A DNA stretch of 64,000 bases, taken from contig JAQGDQ010000163.1 of the NCBI GenBank assembly GCA_030141605.1, forward strand, positions 402,548 to 466,547, in the 5' to 3' direction. A program made the position numbers and the translations under genes. Shown one piece after another: positions 1-11,382 of this stretch. The notes beneath the pieces were generated by a model, which searched no databases, was not told the DNA's origin, and saw only the letters and a program-made list of their open reading frames with translations. Positions within the stretch are counted from its first letter, which is position 1; each line of letters begins with the position of its first letter. The DNA comes from Tubiluchus corallicola (lineage: Eukaryota; Priapulida; Priapulimorpha; Priapulimorphida; Tubiluchidae).

Positions 1-818
1 ACAAAAAAGTCAAAGTTCATGCCTTCAGGCTTGCATTTTAATAATATATTGATATCGTGTTTACATGCAATAATACAGTTACAGCAGATACAATAATTGC
101 TCTGTAATTTTGACTTCAAGCTGCTAAAATCCACGTTAAAAGTTGCCTATAAGCAAAATATTACAGCATACGTAATATAATTTGGGCATGTTCGAATAAT
201 ATGCACAAACATAGCTATTTTTACTACCTACACATTATATACTAATTATAAGCACAAAATACGCTAATCATTATTTATAGTGACTGCTTGAATAAAATAC
301 ATGCGCCGTGCCACGCATTATCTAATTAAACTAATTACAAGATTACACAAAACAAGGAAAACTTGCGTAATCTCTTAAGTACAAGACCTTCACCAATTGC
401 TACGTTATTTCAACTAAAGAGAAAATGTGGTTACACGCTGTAAGCTTAATAATTGCTATTAATATTTCAAAAAGCTTTGCAATTAAAACTTTCGAAAACA
501 ATTAAATAAAACTAAAGTAAAAGGCGCACACTGAAACAACGCAAAATTTTCGCCGCCATGCCATGATTTACGATCTTAGACTGGTACACGCTTTTCTTTG
601 ACTAAAACAACAAGTAACCACTAAAGGCACGAGCGCCCCTCTAAACATAAGCGTGACCTAAACAACATCATTGCGTGTATAGTACAGTAGAAACAAAAAG
701 CTTTTTTATGAATTACTACGACTGGTATAACGCTTTGGAAGAAAAAGTGCTGGTGTAGATCACTTAAATTAAGTAGATTATTACTTTACCTAAATCCCTC
801 CTATTGTTTGATTTCACA
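1..818. other. Upstream region of TMA7, no gene recognised
   Basis: AT-rich sequence with no convincing coding exon on either strand. It should hold the TMA7 promoter and 5' UTR, but I see no TATA box or other element I can assign. A slightly GC-richer stretch near 545-660 could be the promoter core, which is inference only. Confidence 0.4.
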
Positions 819-3800
819 ATGTCTGGTCGAGAAGGTAATATACACAATAAATTTTACTAATTTTTAATAATTATTGTTAGCCTTAAGTTTTAGGTTGCAT
901 AAAATAACCTAGCCGCACTGCTCTCCTTATAGACTATACAAATTATCTACAGTTTAATTTTCTGTTTGCTCTTGTTGTGAGTTAAAAAGATTTAGCTTTA
1001 CTTGGAGGAGGACCCGAGGGCATTATACGCGTTCCTTCTCCTCATAGTTCAAGAGAGTTTATTCATTTCCACAATGCATCTTACAATTATCATTAAAATA
1101 CAGATAATTATCCATTTAAGTAAATATAATATAAATAAATGCGGTATTATCGAGAAATTACAGAATGCGGGATATACATGTGCAATTTCATTACATAATA
1201 ATTTTGATGCATACAGTTTGAGCCTAAAAGCATAGCTTGACAGGCCAAACTGTACGTGGAAATCTTAAAAAAAAAGTGGGGGGAGTAGTGAATGAAAGAT
1301 GAAATGGAGCGAGAACTAAGAAAAACTGTGATCATGGTTACAAAGTGTTCAGTAACCTGTTGAGCATAGTCACGTTATATTAAGATTACTGTGGAAAAAA
1401 ATGCAGGTTATTACCATTATCAAATTGTGTTACTCTTAATACTTTTGAAATATTTCTTTTCTGACGGTTTTTTAAAAGTTAAAAGGGAGTGACTACATTT
1501 TGAATTGCGGCTTAGTCTGTTCCATAGGACTGGTCCCATATAGCTAATGAAGTGTTTCGCCATATTTGTTCTACAACGTCTTGGTATATATTCATTATGT
1601 CTGGTATTGTATTTTTTTACATTTATCTTAACTGGATTTTCAAAAAAAGTTGGAAATAAGTTGTTGTTGGTTCTATACATGTATATACATCCATTAAAAT
1701 TAATAACATCATCCAGAAGTAATAATTGACATTGCTTAAAATGTGTAGTAGTAATTGTGCTCCTTTTGTCTAGTTTGAAGATGACACGTAAAAATTTTCG
1801 TTGTAAAACTCTTAAGCATTACGCATTAAGCCTTAAGATTAAGCGTAGTGAATCGTATTACTTACAATGCGACGTTATGTCTATATTACTGCATTAAAAT
1901 ACCGTCTCAAATACATTTTTAATCTCATAACAAATGAATTGAGGTTTCATTTCTGACTCATTACATAGTTTAACTGGTGACTAAACATGAAAGAATTATC
2001 CTTTGTAATAATCCTTCGGATACAACTTTGGAGAGATAGCATAAATTTTTTTTATGTAAAATGCGAGAGAGAAAACGTGTGATATTACAATCGATAGAGG
2101 TTTAACAAGAGAGACAACTATGGGCAAAAAGCCTACTTACAGGCTTCGCCCTGTCGATCTTCGGTAATGTAATAAAGTAAGTTTCAGTTCATCAAAACCA
2201 TTTACATTAAACATTACTGCCATGGCATGTAGAGTGTCAGAATTTACAAGAAATCAACTTTATCAGGGTTAGTGAATACAGTGTAGCTAAACAACTTAAA
2301 ACTAATCTCTAATAATATTTTTTCAGGAGGAAAAAAGAAGCCACTGAAAGCTCCAAAGAAAGCAAAAGGAGACATGGACGAGGTAAGACAGAAGCCCATT
2401 AACTCGAAACAAGTTAGTTACTGTTTGTAACCACTATTATTATAATATTTGACATTTCAGCAATATGCATTCAACTTTGTTCGCTAACGTCTTATCTTTG
2501 GGGCCCAAGAAACCACTAACAAAATACAGTGTGTGCTATTTCATAAATCCACCTTGGAACAAAGCTAAATGGATTTTTAAGCGGCTGGATTTACAAACCG
2601 AAGAGACCTATTAAGTAGCATTTTCTACTTTAATACAGTGTGTGATGTTTATTTATGAAGTCAATACACTTAGCATTCAGCAAACTGCTTGCAAAAAATT
2701 CTTAAGTAAAGTGCAATAATTTATTAGCATTTGCACGATTAAAGTAACTCGCATAAAGTTAGTATGTATTGTTTATCTTTGATGCCATTACTTTTTATAT
2801 GTTTGTACCTGCTTGCCAAGTTAAAAATATGTGTATCTTTGATATCAGCGAGATCTAGCATTCATTTATTTGATTCATGTTCTCACTGGCACAATGGCTT
2901 ATCAGTTAGAATCTGCATTTTTGTTTAACCTAATTACATATGCAAAACAAGTAGGTATATGCACACCATCATACTGCATACAGATAAGTTTAAACGTGTT
3001 TATTGTTCATTCTAGTCTGTTTTAGTGGGAAAGTTTTTTTCGAAGATGCAATTGAATGTCTTGCTTGAGTTCGGTGAAATATCGCATGTTTGAATAGTCA
3101 CTGTTGTACAGTGCACAGTGCAGTATTTCCAGCATGCGTCGCATGTAATACAGTAATACATGCGATACAGTAATTCCTGCTTCATCATGGTCATCACCGC
3201 AGTCATGCAAAGTTGCAAACAGTGCTTAGAACAAAGATACTGATCTAGTTCAAGTTAAGATGCAGGACAATTGTGTGGTCTTACATCACAATTTTGTTCT
3301 CTTCACAGCCCGCAAACCGCAAGGTATATTTACAAAGTGAAGCTAAGATTTAATAAACAGCGGATTTTACTAGGTTAAAGTATTATACTCTTTCATTCCA
3401 GCAATAGTGTCACAATAAATGGATGGATTTATCATCCCTGAATTTATCAAGCAGATACTACTGTATAAGTTATCTGCCTGGTTTTAGGCATTAAAAGGAA
3501 TTTGGATTTGAGATTTTCTTTAGCTAATTTTCGTTTCCAAGGGGCTTAAACTACATTTCATGATTCTAAAGTCATCGGTCACTTATAGATCAAAAGTAGA
3601 TAAGATGGGCAAAGTGCCCTACAGTGAATTTCTCTTTCTTCGTGTAAAAAATGTTTAGCCAGGCGACATGTACCTTCCGCAGTAACAACGATGCAAGCAT
3701 GCCCATAAAGCGAAGCTTTAGACAACTCGCCGTGTCTGCACAGCATACCTTTGTTGAACCAAAAAGGTCAATATATACATTCCAAGTCCTCTTCTAAAAG

Positions 3801-4141
3801 ACTTGCATAAACACTGTAAAACTGCTGACTGACTGTTGATTTTCAAATTTTACAATTATAGGAAGATATAGCATTTAAGCAGAAACAAAAAGAACAGCAA
3901 AAAGCATTGAAAGAAGCTTCAGACAAAGCAAAACAAAAAGGACCAATGGGTAAGAGCATTTTTAAATGTTTTCAAATCAGTAAATAAGTGTAGTAGCACT
4001 ATGTATGTTCAACTGTGCAATAAAATTAATTTTAAATTGTGTCAGTACAGTACTTATTGATATGCTAGCTACAAATTTAATATTTCTTTACTGCTTTCTC
4101 TTTCAGCTGGTACAGGAATTAAAAAATCAGGCAAGAAATAA
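819..4141 (+). CDS. TMA7: TMA7, translation machinery-associated protein 7 (4 exons)
   Basis: Small basic ribosome-associated protein (coiled-coil domain 72 family), 64 aa, the same length as the human protein. Coding exons are 819-834, 2327-2382, 3862-3949 and 4107-4141, giving 195 nt in phase, all with GT-AG borders. The protein starts MSGREGGKKKPLK, has an acidic MDEED patch and a charged helix (AFKQKQKEQQKALKEA), and ends in GTGIKKSGKK; these are the conserved N-terminal, central and C-terminal motifs of the family. The first coding exon is only 16 nt, so ORF finders miss it. Family members associate with ribosomes and affect translation; the precise role is not settled. Intron 1 carries a CR1-like retrotransposon 3' end in antisense. 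The gene converges on the NUDT5-like gene. Identity is near certain. Confidence 0.97.
1045..1790 (-). mobile_element. 5'-truncated CR1-like non-LTR retrotransposon, 3' end
   Basis: On the minus strand an 86-codon open stretch (1680-1420) shows the C-terminal tail of CR1/Rex-type reverse transcriptases: a YNTR motif, then RCRTNMAKHFISYMGPVLWN (compare the family pattern of an arginine-threonine block followed by GPxxWN). Related codons continue upstream to about 1790. The 3' UTR (1400-1045) ends in gaataaactctcttgaac. The same 3' UTR recurs at 38055-38268 and 49272-49834, so this is a dispersed family. It lies antisense in intron 1 of TMA7. Confidence 0.8.
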
Positions 4142-4406
4142 CACAGAGGCTGCTTTTAGTTTATTACATTCTCATATTTATTCCGTGCTAAACAACAGAT
4201 TTATCGTATCATGAATTATACTAAACTGTTTAATGAACAACTTAACAATTTTAAAGTGTAAGAAATGTGTGCAGTTCTGAATAACACTTAATCACTTGTA
4301 AATCATAACATTTCTATTTTAAGACTAACATACTACAGAGTGATATTTTAAGATTGATATCGTTGTTTGTCTTGCCTTGTACATAACACCATCATTTTTT
4401 AATATG

Positions 4407-4422
4407 AATAAAGTACAATAAA
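4407..4422 (+). terminator. TMA7 polyadenylation signals
   Basis: Two AATAAA hexamers (4407-4412 and 4417-4422) lie about 270 nt after the TMA7 stop, followed by a T-rich stretch (4430-4450) that fits a downstream element. Confidence 0.7.
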
Positions 4423-5323
4423 CTTATTTAGTTGTTTTACTTTTTCATTACATTTTTGCATTTAATAAATCTGTTCTTAACTGTTTACATAGTTTTGCAA
4501 GTAGCTATACAGCATTTAGACTGACATCCGTCACTTAGAAAGCTTTGGGGTACTCAACCTATCTTGATAAAAGTTGAGACTACAAATCAAAAATGGAACT
4601 TTAATAACTTTTAAGACATTTTCTAAATGGTATAGTAGCCAAGTTGTTTCATTTCTACTCTTAGATGAGATGAGGGGCCCCCATTGAAAATCTCAAAGAT
4701 ATGTGGTACAGAAGTTTTGCCATATGAGATTAATATTAGTAGCAATTAACATTACATCCAAATTCAAAAACTGTTCTTCATAAAATTACACCTTGCAAAA
4801 AATTTGCACAATTGCTACATTGCAACAAGTATTTGAATTTTAGTACATCATAATTATCACAGTTTTTCAACAGCACATCGAAAAACAGCCCAATAAGTCG
4901 GTGAATTAGCATCATAATTGATTGATTAAAAAAGGCACAAAATCTTAATAATAATATTGATTATAATAACTTCCATCACATATTTGTTGAATGTAGATAA
5001 TCTGTCCCAGTCACGCACGCAAGCAGTGGGTTTAGCTGCACAATCTGCTCAGACACAAGCGCATGGTTTTACTGTAAAATTTTTAAACTGTGCAATCTGA
5101 GTGAGCCTGTATATGAGTATATGCAAAAATATATAATAAAATACAATAAAAGATAGTAAATCTATGTGGACACACTTATGTAGACGCATTTTGATGTCCA
5201 ATTTAAAAAGTCACTAAATTCACAGACGTTTCTTAAATCTAGTTATATACACTTGAATACATGATCTGTACACATTAAATGTTGCAAAATCAATATTTGT
5301 ACAGGATGTACTGACAGCTGTTT
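4423..5323. other. Convergent intergenic spacer TMA7/NUDT5
   Basis: AT-rich sequence between two gene 3' ends. I see no coding, repeat or RNA feature. Confidence 0.4.
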
Positions 5324-5329
5324 TTTATT
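5324..5329 (-). terminator. NUDT5-like gene polyadenylation signal
   Basis: Minus-strand AATAAA (tttatt on the plus strand) about 45 nt downstream of the stop codon, the usual type of placement for a short 3' UTR. Confidence 0.6.
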
Positions 5330-5371
5330 GATTACTATTACATTCAAATCGTATTTCATCCATTTTTTGTG

Positions 5372-5986
5372 TCAACTTTGCGCGCATTTCCTACACTGGC
5401 CTATAATGTACGTATAGAGTTTTGAATCAACCATCACTCCACCAGCTTCAAATTCATTAATTTTTTTAAGTAAGTCATTCATAGGTAGCAGAACGACATC
5501 CACAAATTCACCTTCGTCTGTTGCCTGTTTTGGTGACTGATTTTCGACAACATCCCCATCTATCTCCACAAAAACTAGAGTTTCCAGTGAGTTTCCAATG
5601 CCAGGATCAAGACATGTTGGTGGACCCACGTGAACTATACTTCCCACATAACCAGTTTCTTCTTTTAGTTCTCTTAATGCTGCTTCTGATGTTGTTTCAC
5701 CATCATCAATCAACCCAGCTGGAAATTCTAATGTGTAAACATTCAATGGCGGTCGGTATTGCTTCACACAAACCAAATGGTCTGGCAGTGAACGCTTCTT
5801 GAGAGTTGCAATTACGCCCACGCCATCCGTACCCACATCCGCCTTTCTTGTTGTTCGTTCGACAGACTCCCACAGTCGTTCCATTCCTGCCTCATCGCAA
5901 TAAGTGATCTCGAAAAGTTCCAGCCATTTGTTCCTGCATAGACTTGTCTTTTTGAGCTGAGTTGACTTTTTTGCAGATTTTGCCAT
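5372..5986 (-). CDS. NUDT5: ADP-sugar diphosphatase, Nudix family (NUDT5-like)
   Basis: 204 aa in a single exon. The family hydrolyses ADP-ribose and related ADP-sugars to AMP plus a sugar 5-phosphate in cytosol or nucleus, and human NUDT5 also supplies nuclear ATP. A complete Nudix box (G-x5-E-x7-RE-L-x-EE-x-G) lies at residues 91-113 (GLIDDGE...RELKEETGY), giving the metal-binding glutamates. Upstream WESVERTTRKA and VKQYRPPLNVYTLEFPAG, and downstream CLDPGIGNS and DEGEFVDVVLLP, are NUDT5-specific blocks, which separates it from NUDT9 and MutT types. Length is close to human NUDT5 (219 aa). The start has a good context (aaaaATGGc) and a lysine-rich N-terminus typical of the family. The human gene has several introns, so the uninterrupted ORF is noteworthy. 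The AMP/ADP-ribose assignment is by family, not tested. Confidence 0.93.
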   Translation of the reverse strand: MAKSAKKSTQLKKTSLCRNKWLELFEITYCDEAGMERLWESVERTTRKADVGTDGVGVIATLKKRSLPDHLVCVKQYRPPLNVYTLEFPAGLIDDGETTSEAALRELKEETGYVGSIVHVGPPTCLDPGIGNSLETLVFVEIDGDVVENQSPKQATDEGEFVDVVLLPMNDLLKKINEFEAGGVMVDSKLYTYIIGQCRKCAQS

Positions 5987-6457
5987 TTTTGGTGAACTTC
6001 TTATGTCTAAAAATGGAAAAAAATTGATGAAAGTTCTAAACAGTTAAAAACTAGAGTCTTGAAACTGTATCACCTATAAGGTAGTTTTAAATCAGAATAA
6101 GTGGAATAAACAACTCTGCCAGCCTAATATTATGGATGCTTTAGTTACCTTGGGGCATTCTAAATATTATGTTGTACGAAGCAACTCGGTGCTAAATATT
6201 AATGAGATGGAATTAATTACAAGCTTAGTTAATTATGTATCACTTGTAAATAATCTAGTAGTACTAACTAGGTCCTTTCATTCTGTGATCAGAGCAATGT
6301 ATTATGTTGAATTTCCACTCGCTTCCTTTACAATTTGCCTAAGGGAAAAATGAAGGTGCTGGAATCCATAATAGTAAAGATACAACGGTGTCTCACAGAT
6401 TAATGTATTGTGTAGTAATGTATCTAGTTTCACCATGAAACATTAACCTCCTGTTAT

Positions 6458-6494
<37 letters not shown>

Positions 6495-6575
6495 CAATAT
6501 ATAATCACAATGCAAGACACTGATAATGCAGAAAAGTATGAATCTAGGTTGAATCTTCTGAAGGGCATGGTGCAG
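5987..6575. other. Intergenic spacer with dinucleotide repeat
   Basis: Upstream of the NUDT5-like gene, containing its putative promoter. Only a simple repeat is recognisable. The 73-codon open stretch at 6132-6353 has no family features and is treated as chance. Confidence 0.35.
6461..6492. repeat. (AG)16 microsatellite
   Basis: Uninterrupted AG dinucleotides for 32 bp. Confidence 0.95.
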
Positions 6576-6790
6576 TGCCGTTTCAATTCAATTCAATAGA
6601 TTTATTTCGCAATAAACAAATACTTATGCATTACAAGTACACTGATAATCGATCTAGACACCTAAGAAGCTAGTTTATAATAGGCCACTAGAATTAGTTG
6701 TGAGAAAAATAACAACATATTACCAGTAGTTAGTATGAGTTACAGTGGGCGTTAGTAGTATTTTATAATTACGATGTAAACTGATGGTTG
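6576..6790 (-). mobile_element. Probable non-LTR retrotransposon 3' tail
   Basis: On the minus strand the sequence ends in aataaatctattgaattgaattgaa, that is an AATAAA followed by short TTGAA repeats, the typical 3' end of CR1-like elements. No coding part remains, so the upstream border at about 6790 is arbitrary. It could also be an ordinary AT-rich stretch. Confidence 0.4.
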
Positions 6791-7423
6791 GTACACGGAA
6801 ATGATAAATGTTTTAACACATTTGCTAAGCATTTGTGAAGGAGGCATCACTTGATTATACTATATGGAGGTGTGCACTGCATATATAGGTGGGAACTAAT
6901 AACTACATTATTATCCTTGATAGGAAGTTTTTGAAAACGAAAATGAACATGAAAATGAAAGCTGTAGGTTCATAATTAATAATTATTAGAATATGGGACT
7001 AGCTCAACTCCTTATGTTATGATTACATAATGAATACTCATACAAATTAAAAGAGTGAACTATCAGCAACTAATCATATAATTAAGGTCGTTACAGTTCA
7101 TGAACTTCATACAGTACCCGGCACAGTTCACTCAGTACAAACCCTAATGTCCTAAGTTCATTATCGTTCATTACAAAGGTTCGTTACTGTTCATCAACTA
7201 CTGGTTCACTTGACCATAACAATCCACATCAACTATAACTTAACAGCAGATTAACTTGTCGTGTGAACTCTTCAAAACCTGAAAATAACCAAGCTGGATC
7301 TGCTGCAAACAGAAAAACAGCACTTATCACCCTAAGTTACTTACGAGTTTCACAGAACATTGAGCAAGTATATATAGTTTTTCTATGCTGCAAATTGTTT
7401 GAATTCATTAGATTTTTGTTTCT
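6791..7423. other. AT-rich spacer, nothing recognised
   Basis: No homology or structure that I recognise. The segment around 7085-7205 repeats GTTCA-like words loosely but without a clean period. Confidence 0.3.
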
Positions 7424-9565
7424 CTGCTTTTCATCATCATCATCTCTGGAGTCACACGTCATTCGACATGAAACTGCTGATCACTTTACTCCATGCTGCC
7501 TGTCACCTGCAACCTCCCATGTCTCTGCATTTTTGATATCTAATGGTGTGTTGATAAGATCTTTTTGGATGAAATTGATATAAGTCAGCAGCTGTCCTCC
7601 TTGTGGTTTCTTTTCTTTCTGCAGTGCTTCTTTAAAAGCTAACTTTAATGGACTGTCATCTGGTAGTCGTATAACACGTGCTATCCATCTTAATCTTCTC
7701 TTTTTGATTTTAATTGTCCATTCCTCTGCTTTGACTTTATTGTACAGATGCTGGTTTCATATTTTGTTTGCCCATTTTATTCCTAGAATGTTCCGGTAGT
7801 TTCTTCTTTGTAATGCATTAATTTCTGTTGTGCTCTAATTGTCCATAATTCTGAGTTACAGAGAAACACAGTTTCACAAGTGCAGCAAGGATTTTTAATT
7901 TTGTATCAAAACTGATCCTCTTACTTTCAAAATTTTTTGTTAATTTGGAATATGCAGCCAGTACTAGGATTTTTCTTCTTGATATATCTTCATCTGTTGC
8001 TAGAAGACTGCCTAAGTACTTACATTTCCTCCACGCATCATCTCCATTCCTTTTTATGTGAAACTCTTCTGTTTTATCTTTATTTAGTATGAGATCCATT
8101 TCTTTTAATTGTTTCTATTTTGATTTTGACATCATCTATTTCATCTTTGATTCTTGCTATCCATGCAATATCATTAGCATATTGCAGGTCTATGGTTGTA
8201 GGGAATTTCGTTTTATTAGCTTAATTGTGTTCTAATTCTGTTCCGAATAGCAGCTTTTCTGGATCCAGATGTGTATAATTTTGGTCACAAAGTTCTTTTC
8301 TGGGTGTACTGTTCATGTCCATTAGTGCTATAGCTAGATAAAAAAGTGAAGACTTAGGCAATCTCCTTCAGGTATTCCCTTATTCGTGGAAAATGAATCA
8401 CTCAGTCTGCCTTCACATCTAACACTAATTACAAGATCTTTCAATAATATTGATATCATATGAATTTCGTCAGGATTAAGTATTTCTTGTAAGTAGTGTA
8501 AGAGTGTCTTTCTTCAAACCGAGTCAAATGCTTTGGATATGCCCATGAATAATATGTATATGTAGGGTGCCGAGTAACCCACTAGCCGAAGTAGGACACT
8601 TCCGGCAAAACGCATGTACTAAATTTGCGGAAAAGCAGTGTCGTACATAGGCAGCCCAAGTAGGACACTAGCGATTTCTGTCGAGAATCGAGATTTATGA
8701 CATACTAAAAACATAAAAGCAAATTTGTTTTAGAAAAAAGTAACTTTATTATAATGATGGATAGTCCTTAACAATTTACAAGTGTATTTTTTGCAACAAT
8801 ATCATCATTACTATTAGCTCCATTAATATCATCATAACATTAAACTAAGTATCTGATACTTTAAAGAGAGAAACTATGTAGGGCACATAACTCGCTAGCC
8901 CGTTTACTTAGTAGAAAACAATTATTTGTCCAAAAGGGAGTGAAAGGGATCACCTGTCTGTGAGCAAGACAAAATAAAAAATGATATACCTTAAACAAAT
9001 GTTGGAATCGCCTAAAAAGTGCACTTATTTCACTTTAAAGAAGATTAATATTGGCAAATATTAATTCTTCTAGCTCAGTATAAAATTCTTTTATTTTATC
9101 ATATGTATAATAAATTTTTAAACATATACTGACGTTTTTAACTATTATTATTCCATCAACAAGGACGACGGACGGTGTCAGTACGCTTAACAACTCAATT
9201 TGCCTGTTTCTAGAGTTCTACTTGAGCAGCCCATGTACGACGCGTCCTACTTGGGCTAGCCCATGTACGCCAATTGTCCTACTTCGGCTAGTGGGTTACT
9301 CGGCGTCCAACATATACTGGATAATCTGCCGAGAATATGGCCTTTTCTGCTAGTATCTTGCAAGTCTGAACAAGTTCTGTTGTATTTCTACCAGTACCAG
9401 GCTGGTAAGCTGCTTGACTTTTACTAGGAATACACTGTGTCATAGATTCTGTTGAGCATACATATCGCTAGAACCTTTCTTATGGTTAACAGCATCAGCG
9501 GTCTTAGATTTTCTATTGGTCCTCTCTTTTTTCCAGGTTATGGCAGAGGTAAAAAAATGCCATTT
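7424..9565 (-). mobile_element. Non-LTR retrotransposon remnant A (RT middle to 3' end)
   Basis: Reading minus-strand from 9565: a PGKKRGPIENLRPL block (RT domain start), then, after an inserted MITE, MGISKAFDSV, then a degenerate catalytic box QYANDIAW (YANDI replaces the usual YADDV), then KYLGSLLATDEDISRRK (8030-7980) and the C-terminal RRLRW...RVIRLPDDSPLKLAFKEAL block (7730-7620) of endonuclease-type RTs. The 3' end has a GATGATGATGATGA tail near 7430. Several stops and frameshifts mean it is dead. The Asp-to-Asn change in the catalytic box would itself abolish activity. It is closely related to remnant B, which lies immediately upstream in the same orientation. Confidence 0.85.
8569..9304. 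mobile_element. Non-autonomous TIR element (MITE), copy 1
   Basis: 736 bp with perfect 30-bp terminal inverted repeats (8569-8598 and 9275-9304; outer end gccgagtaacccactagccg, then aagtaggaca). Subterminal modules contain GTAGGACAC and GCCCAAGTAGGACAC words in both orientations. There is no ORF of note, so transposition must have been in trans. The interior matches copies 2 and 3 in inverted orientation (for example the shared aaaatgatataccttaaac). It interrupts the RT domain of non-LTR remnant A. No clear target-site duplication is seen. Confidence 0.88.
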
Positions 9566-9570
9566 TGAAG

Positions 9571-11382
9571 TCATCATCATCATCATCCAATGAATCACAT
9601 GTCCAGTGACATGATTCTGCTCACCTCCCTATGCCAGGACTCCCTGCTCACCGCAATGCCCCAAGTACATTTATTTCTAAGGATCAATGCTGAAGTGTTT
9701 AAATCTTTCTGTGCAAAATCTAAATATGTTAACATTTGTCCTCCTGCAGGTTTTTTAGCTGGTTCTATGGCTGTTCTATTCTGTTCAGTTTCTCCTCTAT
9801 TGATTTTTTTATTTCATCTACTTCTTCTTTGTTTCTTGTAATCCATGCCACATCATCAGCATACTGCATAGATATAGTAGTTGACTTACTTTGTAGAGAC
9901 CTGTAACTGTGTTCTTGCCTTACTTCATTCGGTATTAATTTAGGATCAAGAATTGTATAGTTGTGATCTTCTAGGTCTTTCAATGGTATAACTTTGTCCT
10001 CAGTGAGAGCTATGGCAAGATATAAAGTAAAAAGTACAGGGCTTAGGCAGTCACCCTGAGGTACTCCTTTGTTTGTAGAAAACGGCTGACTCAATTTTCC
10101 TTCACACCTGACTTGAATTAATAAATTTTCTAACATTATACTTGTTAGATATAGTTGATATACTGCTTGGCTTGTTGGAATGTAAGTGTATAACCTGTCA
10201 TAGATCCTAGTCAACATAAAGATAGCCAAAATCTTCCTTAGTAGTGTAAGCAACATCAATGGTCTAAGATTTTCTATAGGACCTCGTTTCTTACCTGGCT
10301 TGGGTAAAGGGATAAGTATTCCTTTTTGAATATCCAGCAGAAATGTGCCTGTTTTTGAAATACTGTTTAGAATTTCGGCGATTTCTGCATATAAATTATC
10401 TGATCCACACTTGACTAACTCAGCATTTAATTCATCAGCGCCCGGGCTTTTGTTGTTTTTCAATGATTTTGCTGCATACTTTACTTCTTCTTTAGTAAAT
10501 GGAACTTTCATTGGATAGTGAGTCCTTTTAACCCCAACTGCATTTTTATCATTAAAACTTCGTTGAAAAAATTCTGCTATGGCTTCAGTTTGCTGTTCAG
10601 CATCAGTATGAACTTTCATTGGATAGTGAGTCCTTTTAACCCCAACTGCATTTTCATCATTAAAAACTCGTTCAAAAAAAATCTGCCATGGCTTCAGTTT
10701 GCTGTTCAGCATTAGTAATTAGACCATAATTTCCTTCTACAAGCAATTTTTTCTTTGGTTGAAATGTCTGCAAAGTCCATATTGTTTTAAAATGCCTAGA
10801 AGAATCATTTTTTGTTTGCTCAATTTCTTCTGCAATACCAGTCATCTTTTTTTCTTCTATTTGTTTTAGTTTTTCATGAATTTGCTTTAGAATTTCCTTG
10901 CGTTCCTTCTTAAGACCATCAATTTCTGCTAAATTTTACATTGGTGTATTTTATCTTTCAAAATTTTCTGATTCGCAGACAAAGCTTCTATCTCATCATC
11001 TTTAACCGTTTTAACTTTTATCATTAAATCTCCAAGTATTTCTGCTGCCGAATTTTTTATGTGCATTTTTGAGTTTTTCCCATTGCAAATTTGTGTTTTC
11101 AGATGTCTCACCAGGTGAAGATTTAGTAATGTTCTGCTCTAACTTTAAATTGTATTTTTCTCTATAATCTCTGGCAACATCTAAGTATTTTGTTCTTTTT
11201 CTGTAGCATCTTTACCCATTTGACTGAAACCTTAGTCATAACCAAAGAGTGGTCGGTATCTATGTTTAAACCAGCGTACGACCTGGAATTTCTTATTAGT
11301 GGCATATGCATTTTCCTTACCATAACAAAATCTATTTGATTCCTTATAGGATTTCTCCTGGGTTCACCATTCAAAGGTCTGC
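9571..11382 (-). mobile_element. Non-LTR retrotransposon remnant B (endonuclease end, RT, 3' tail)
   Basis: Minus strand from 11382: the C-terminal end of an APE-type endonuclease (RNQIDFVMVRK...AGLNIDTDHSLVMTKV, DH catalytic pair), a lysine-rich linker (11110-10720), then RT at 10712-9765 with KSPGADELNAEL, GKKRGPIENLRPLML, GVPQGDCLSP and the catalytic QYADDVAW. A stretch of the RT fingers and palm between SQAV and the LYLTS segment looks deleted. After 9765 the frame is lost; a degenerate 3' region ends in a (CAT/ATG)n tail at 9571-9590. This overall architecture (APE endonuclease plus RT, short-repeat tail) fits RTE-like or related non-LTR clades; exact clade not determined. Confidence 0.85.
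10503..10718. repeat. 108-bp tandem duplication inside remnant B
   Basis: 10503-10610 and 10611-10718 both begin aactttcattggatagtgag and are near-identical. In the RT reading frame this doubles a segment reading NDxNAVGVKRTHYPMKV just before RT domain I. Confidence 0.92.
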
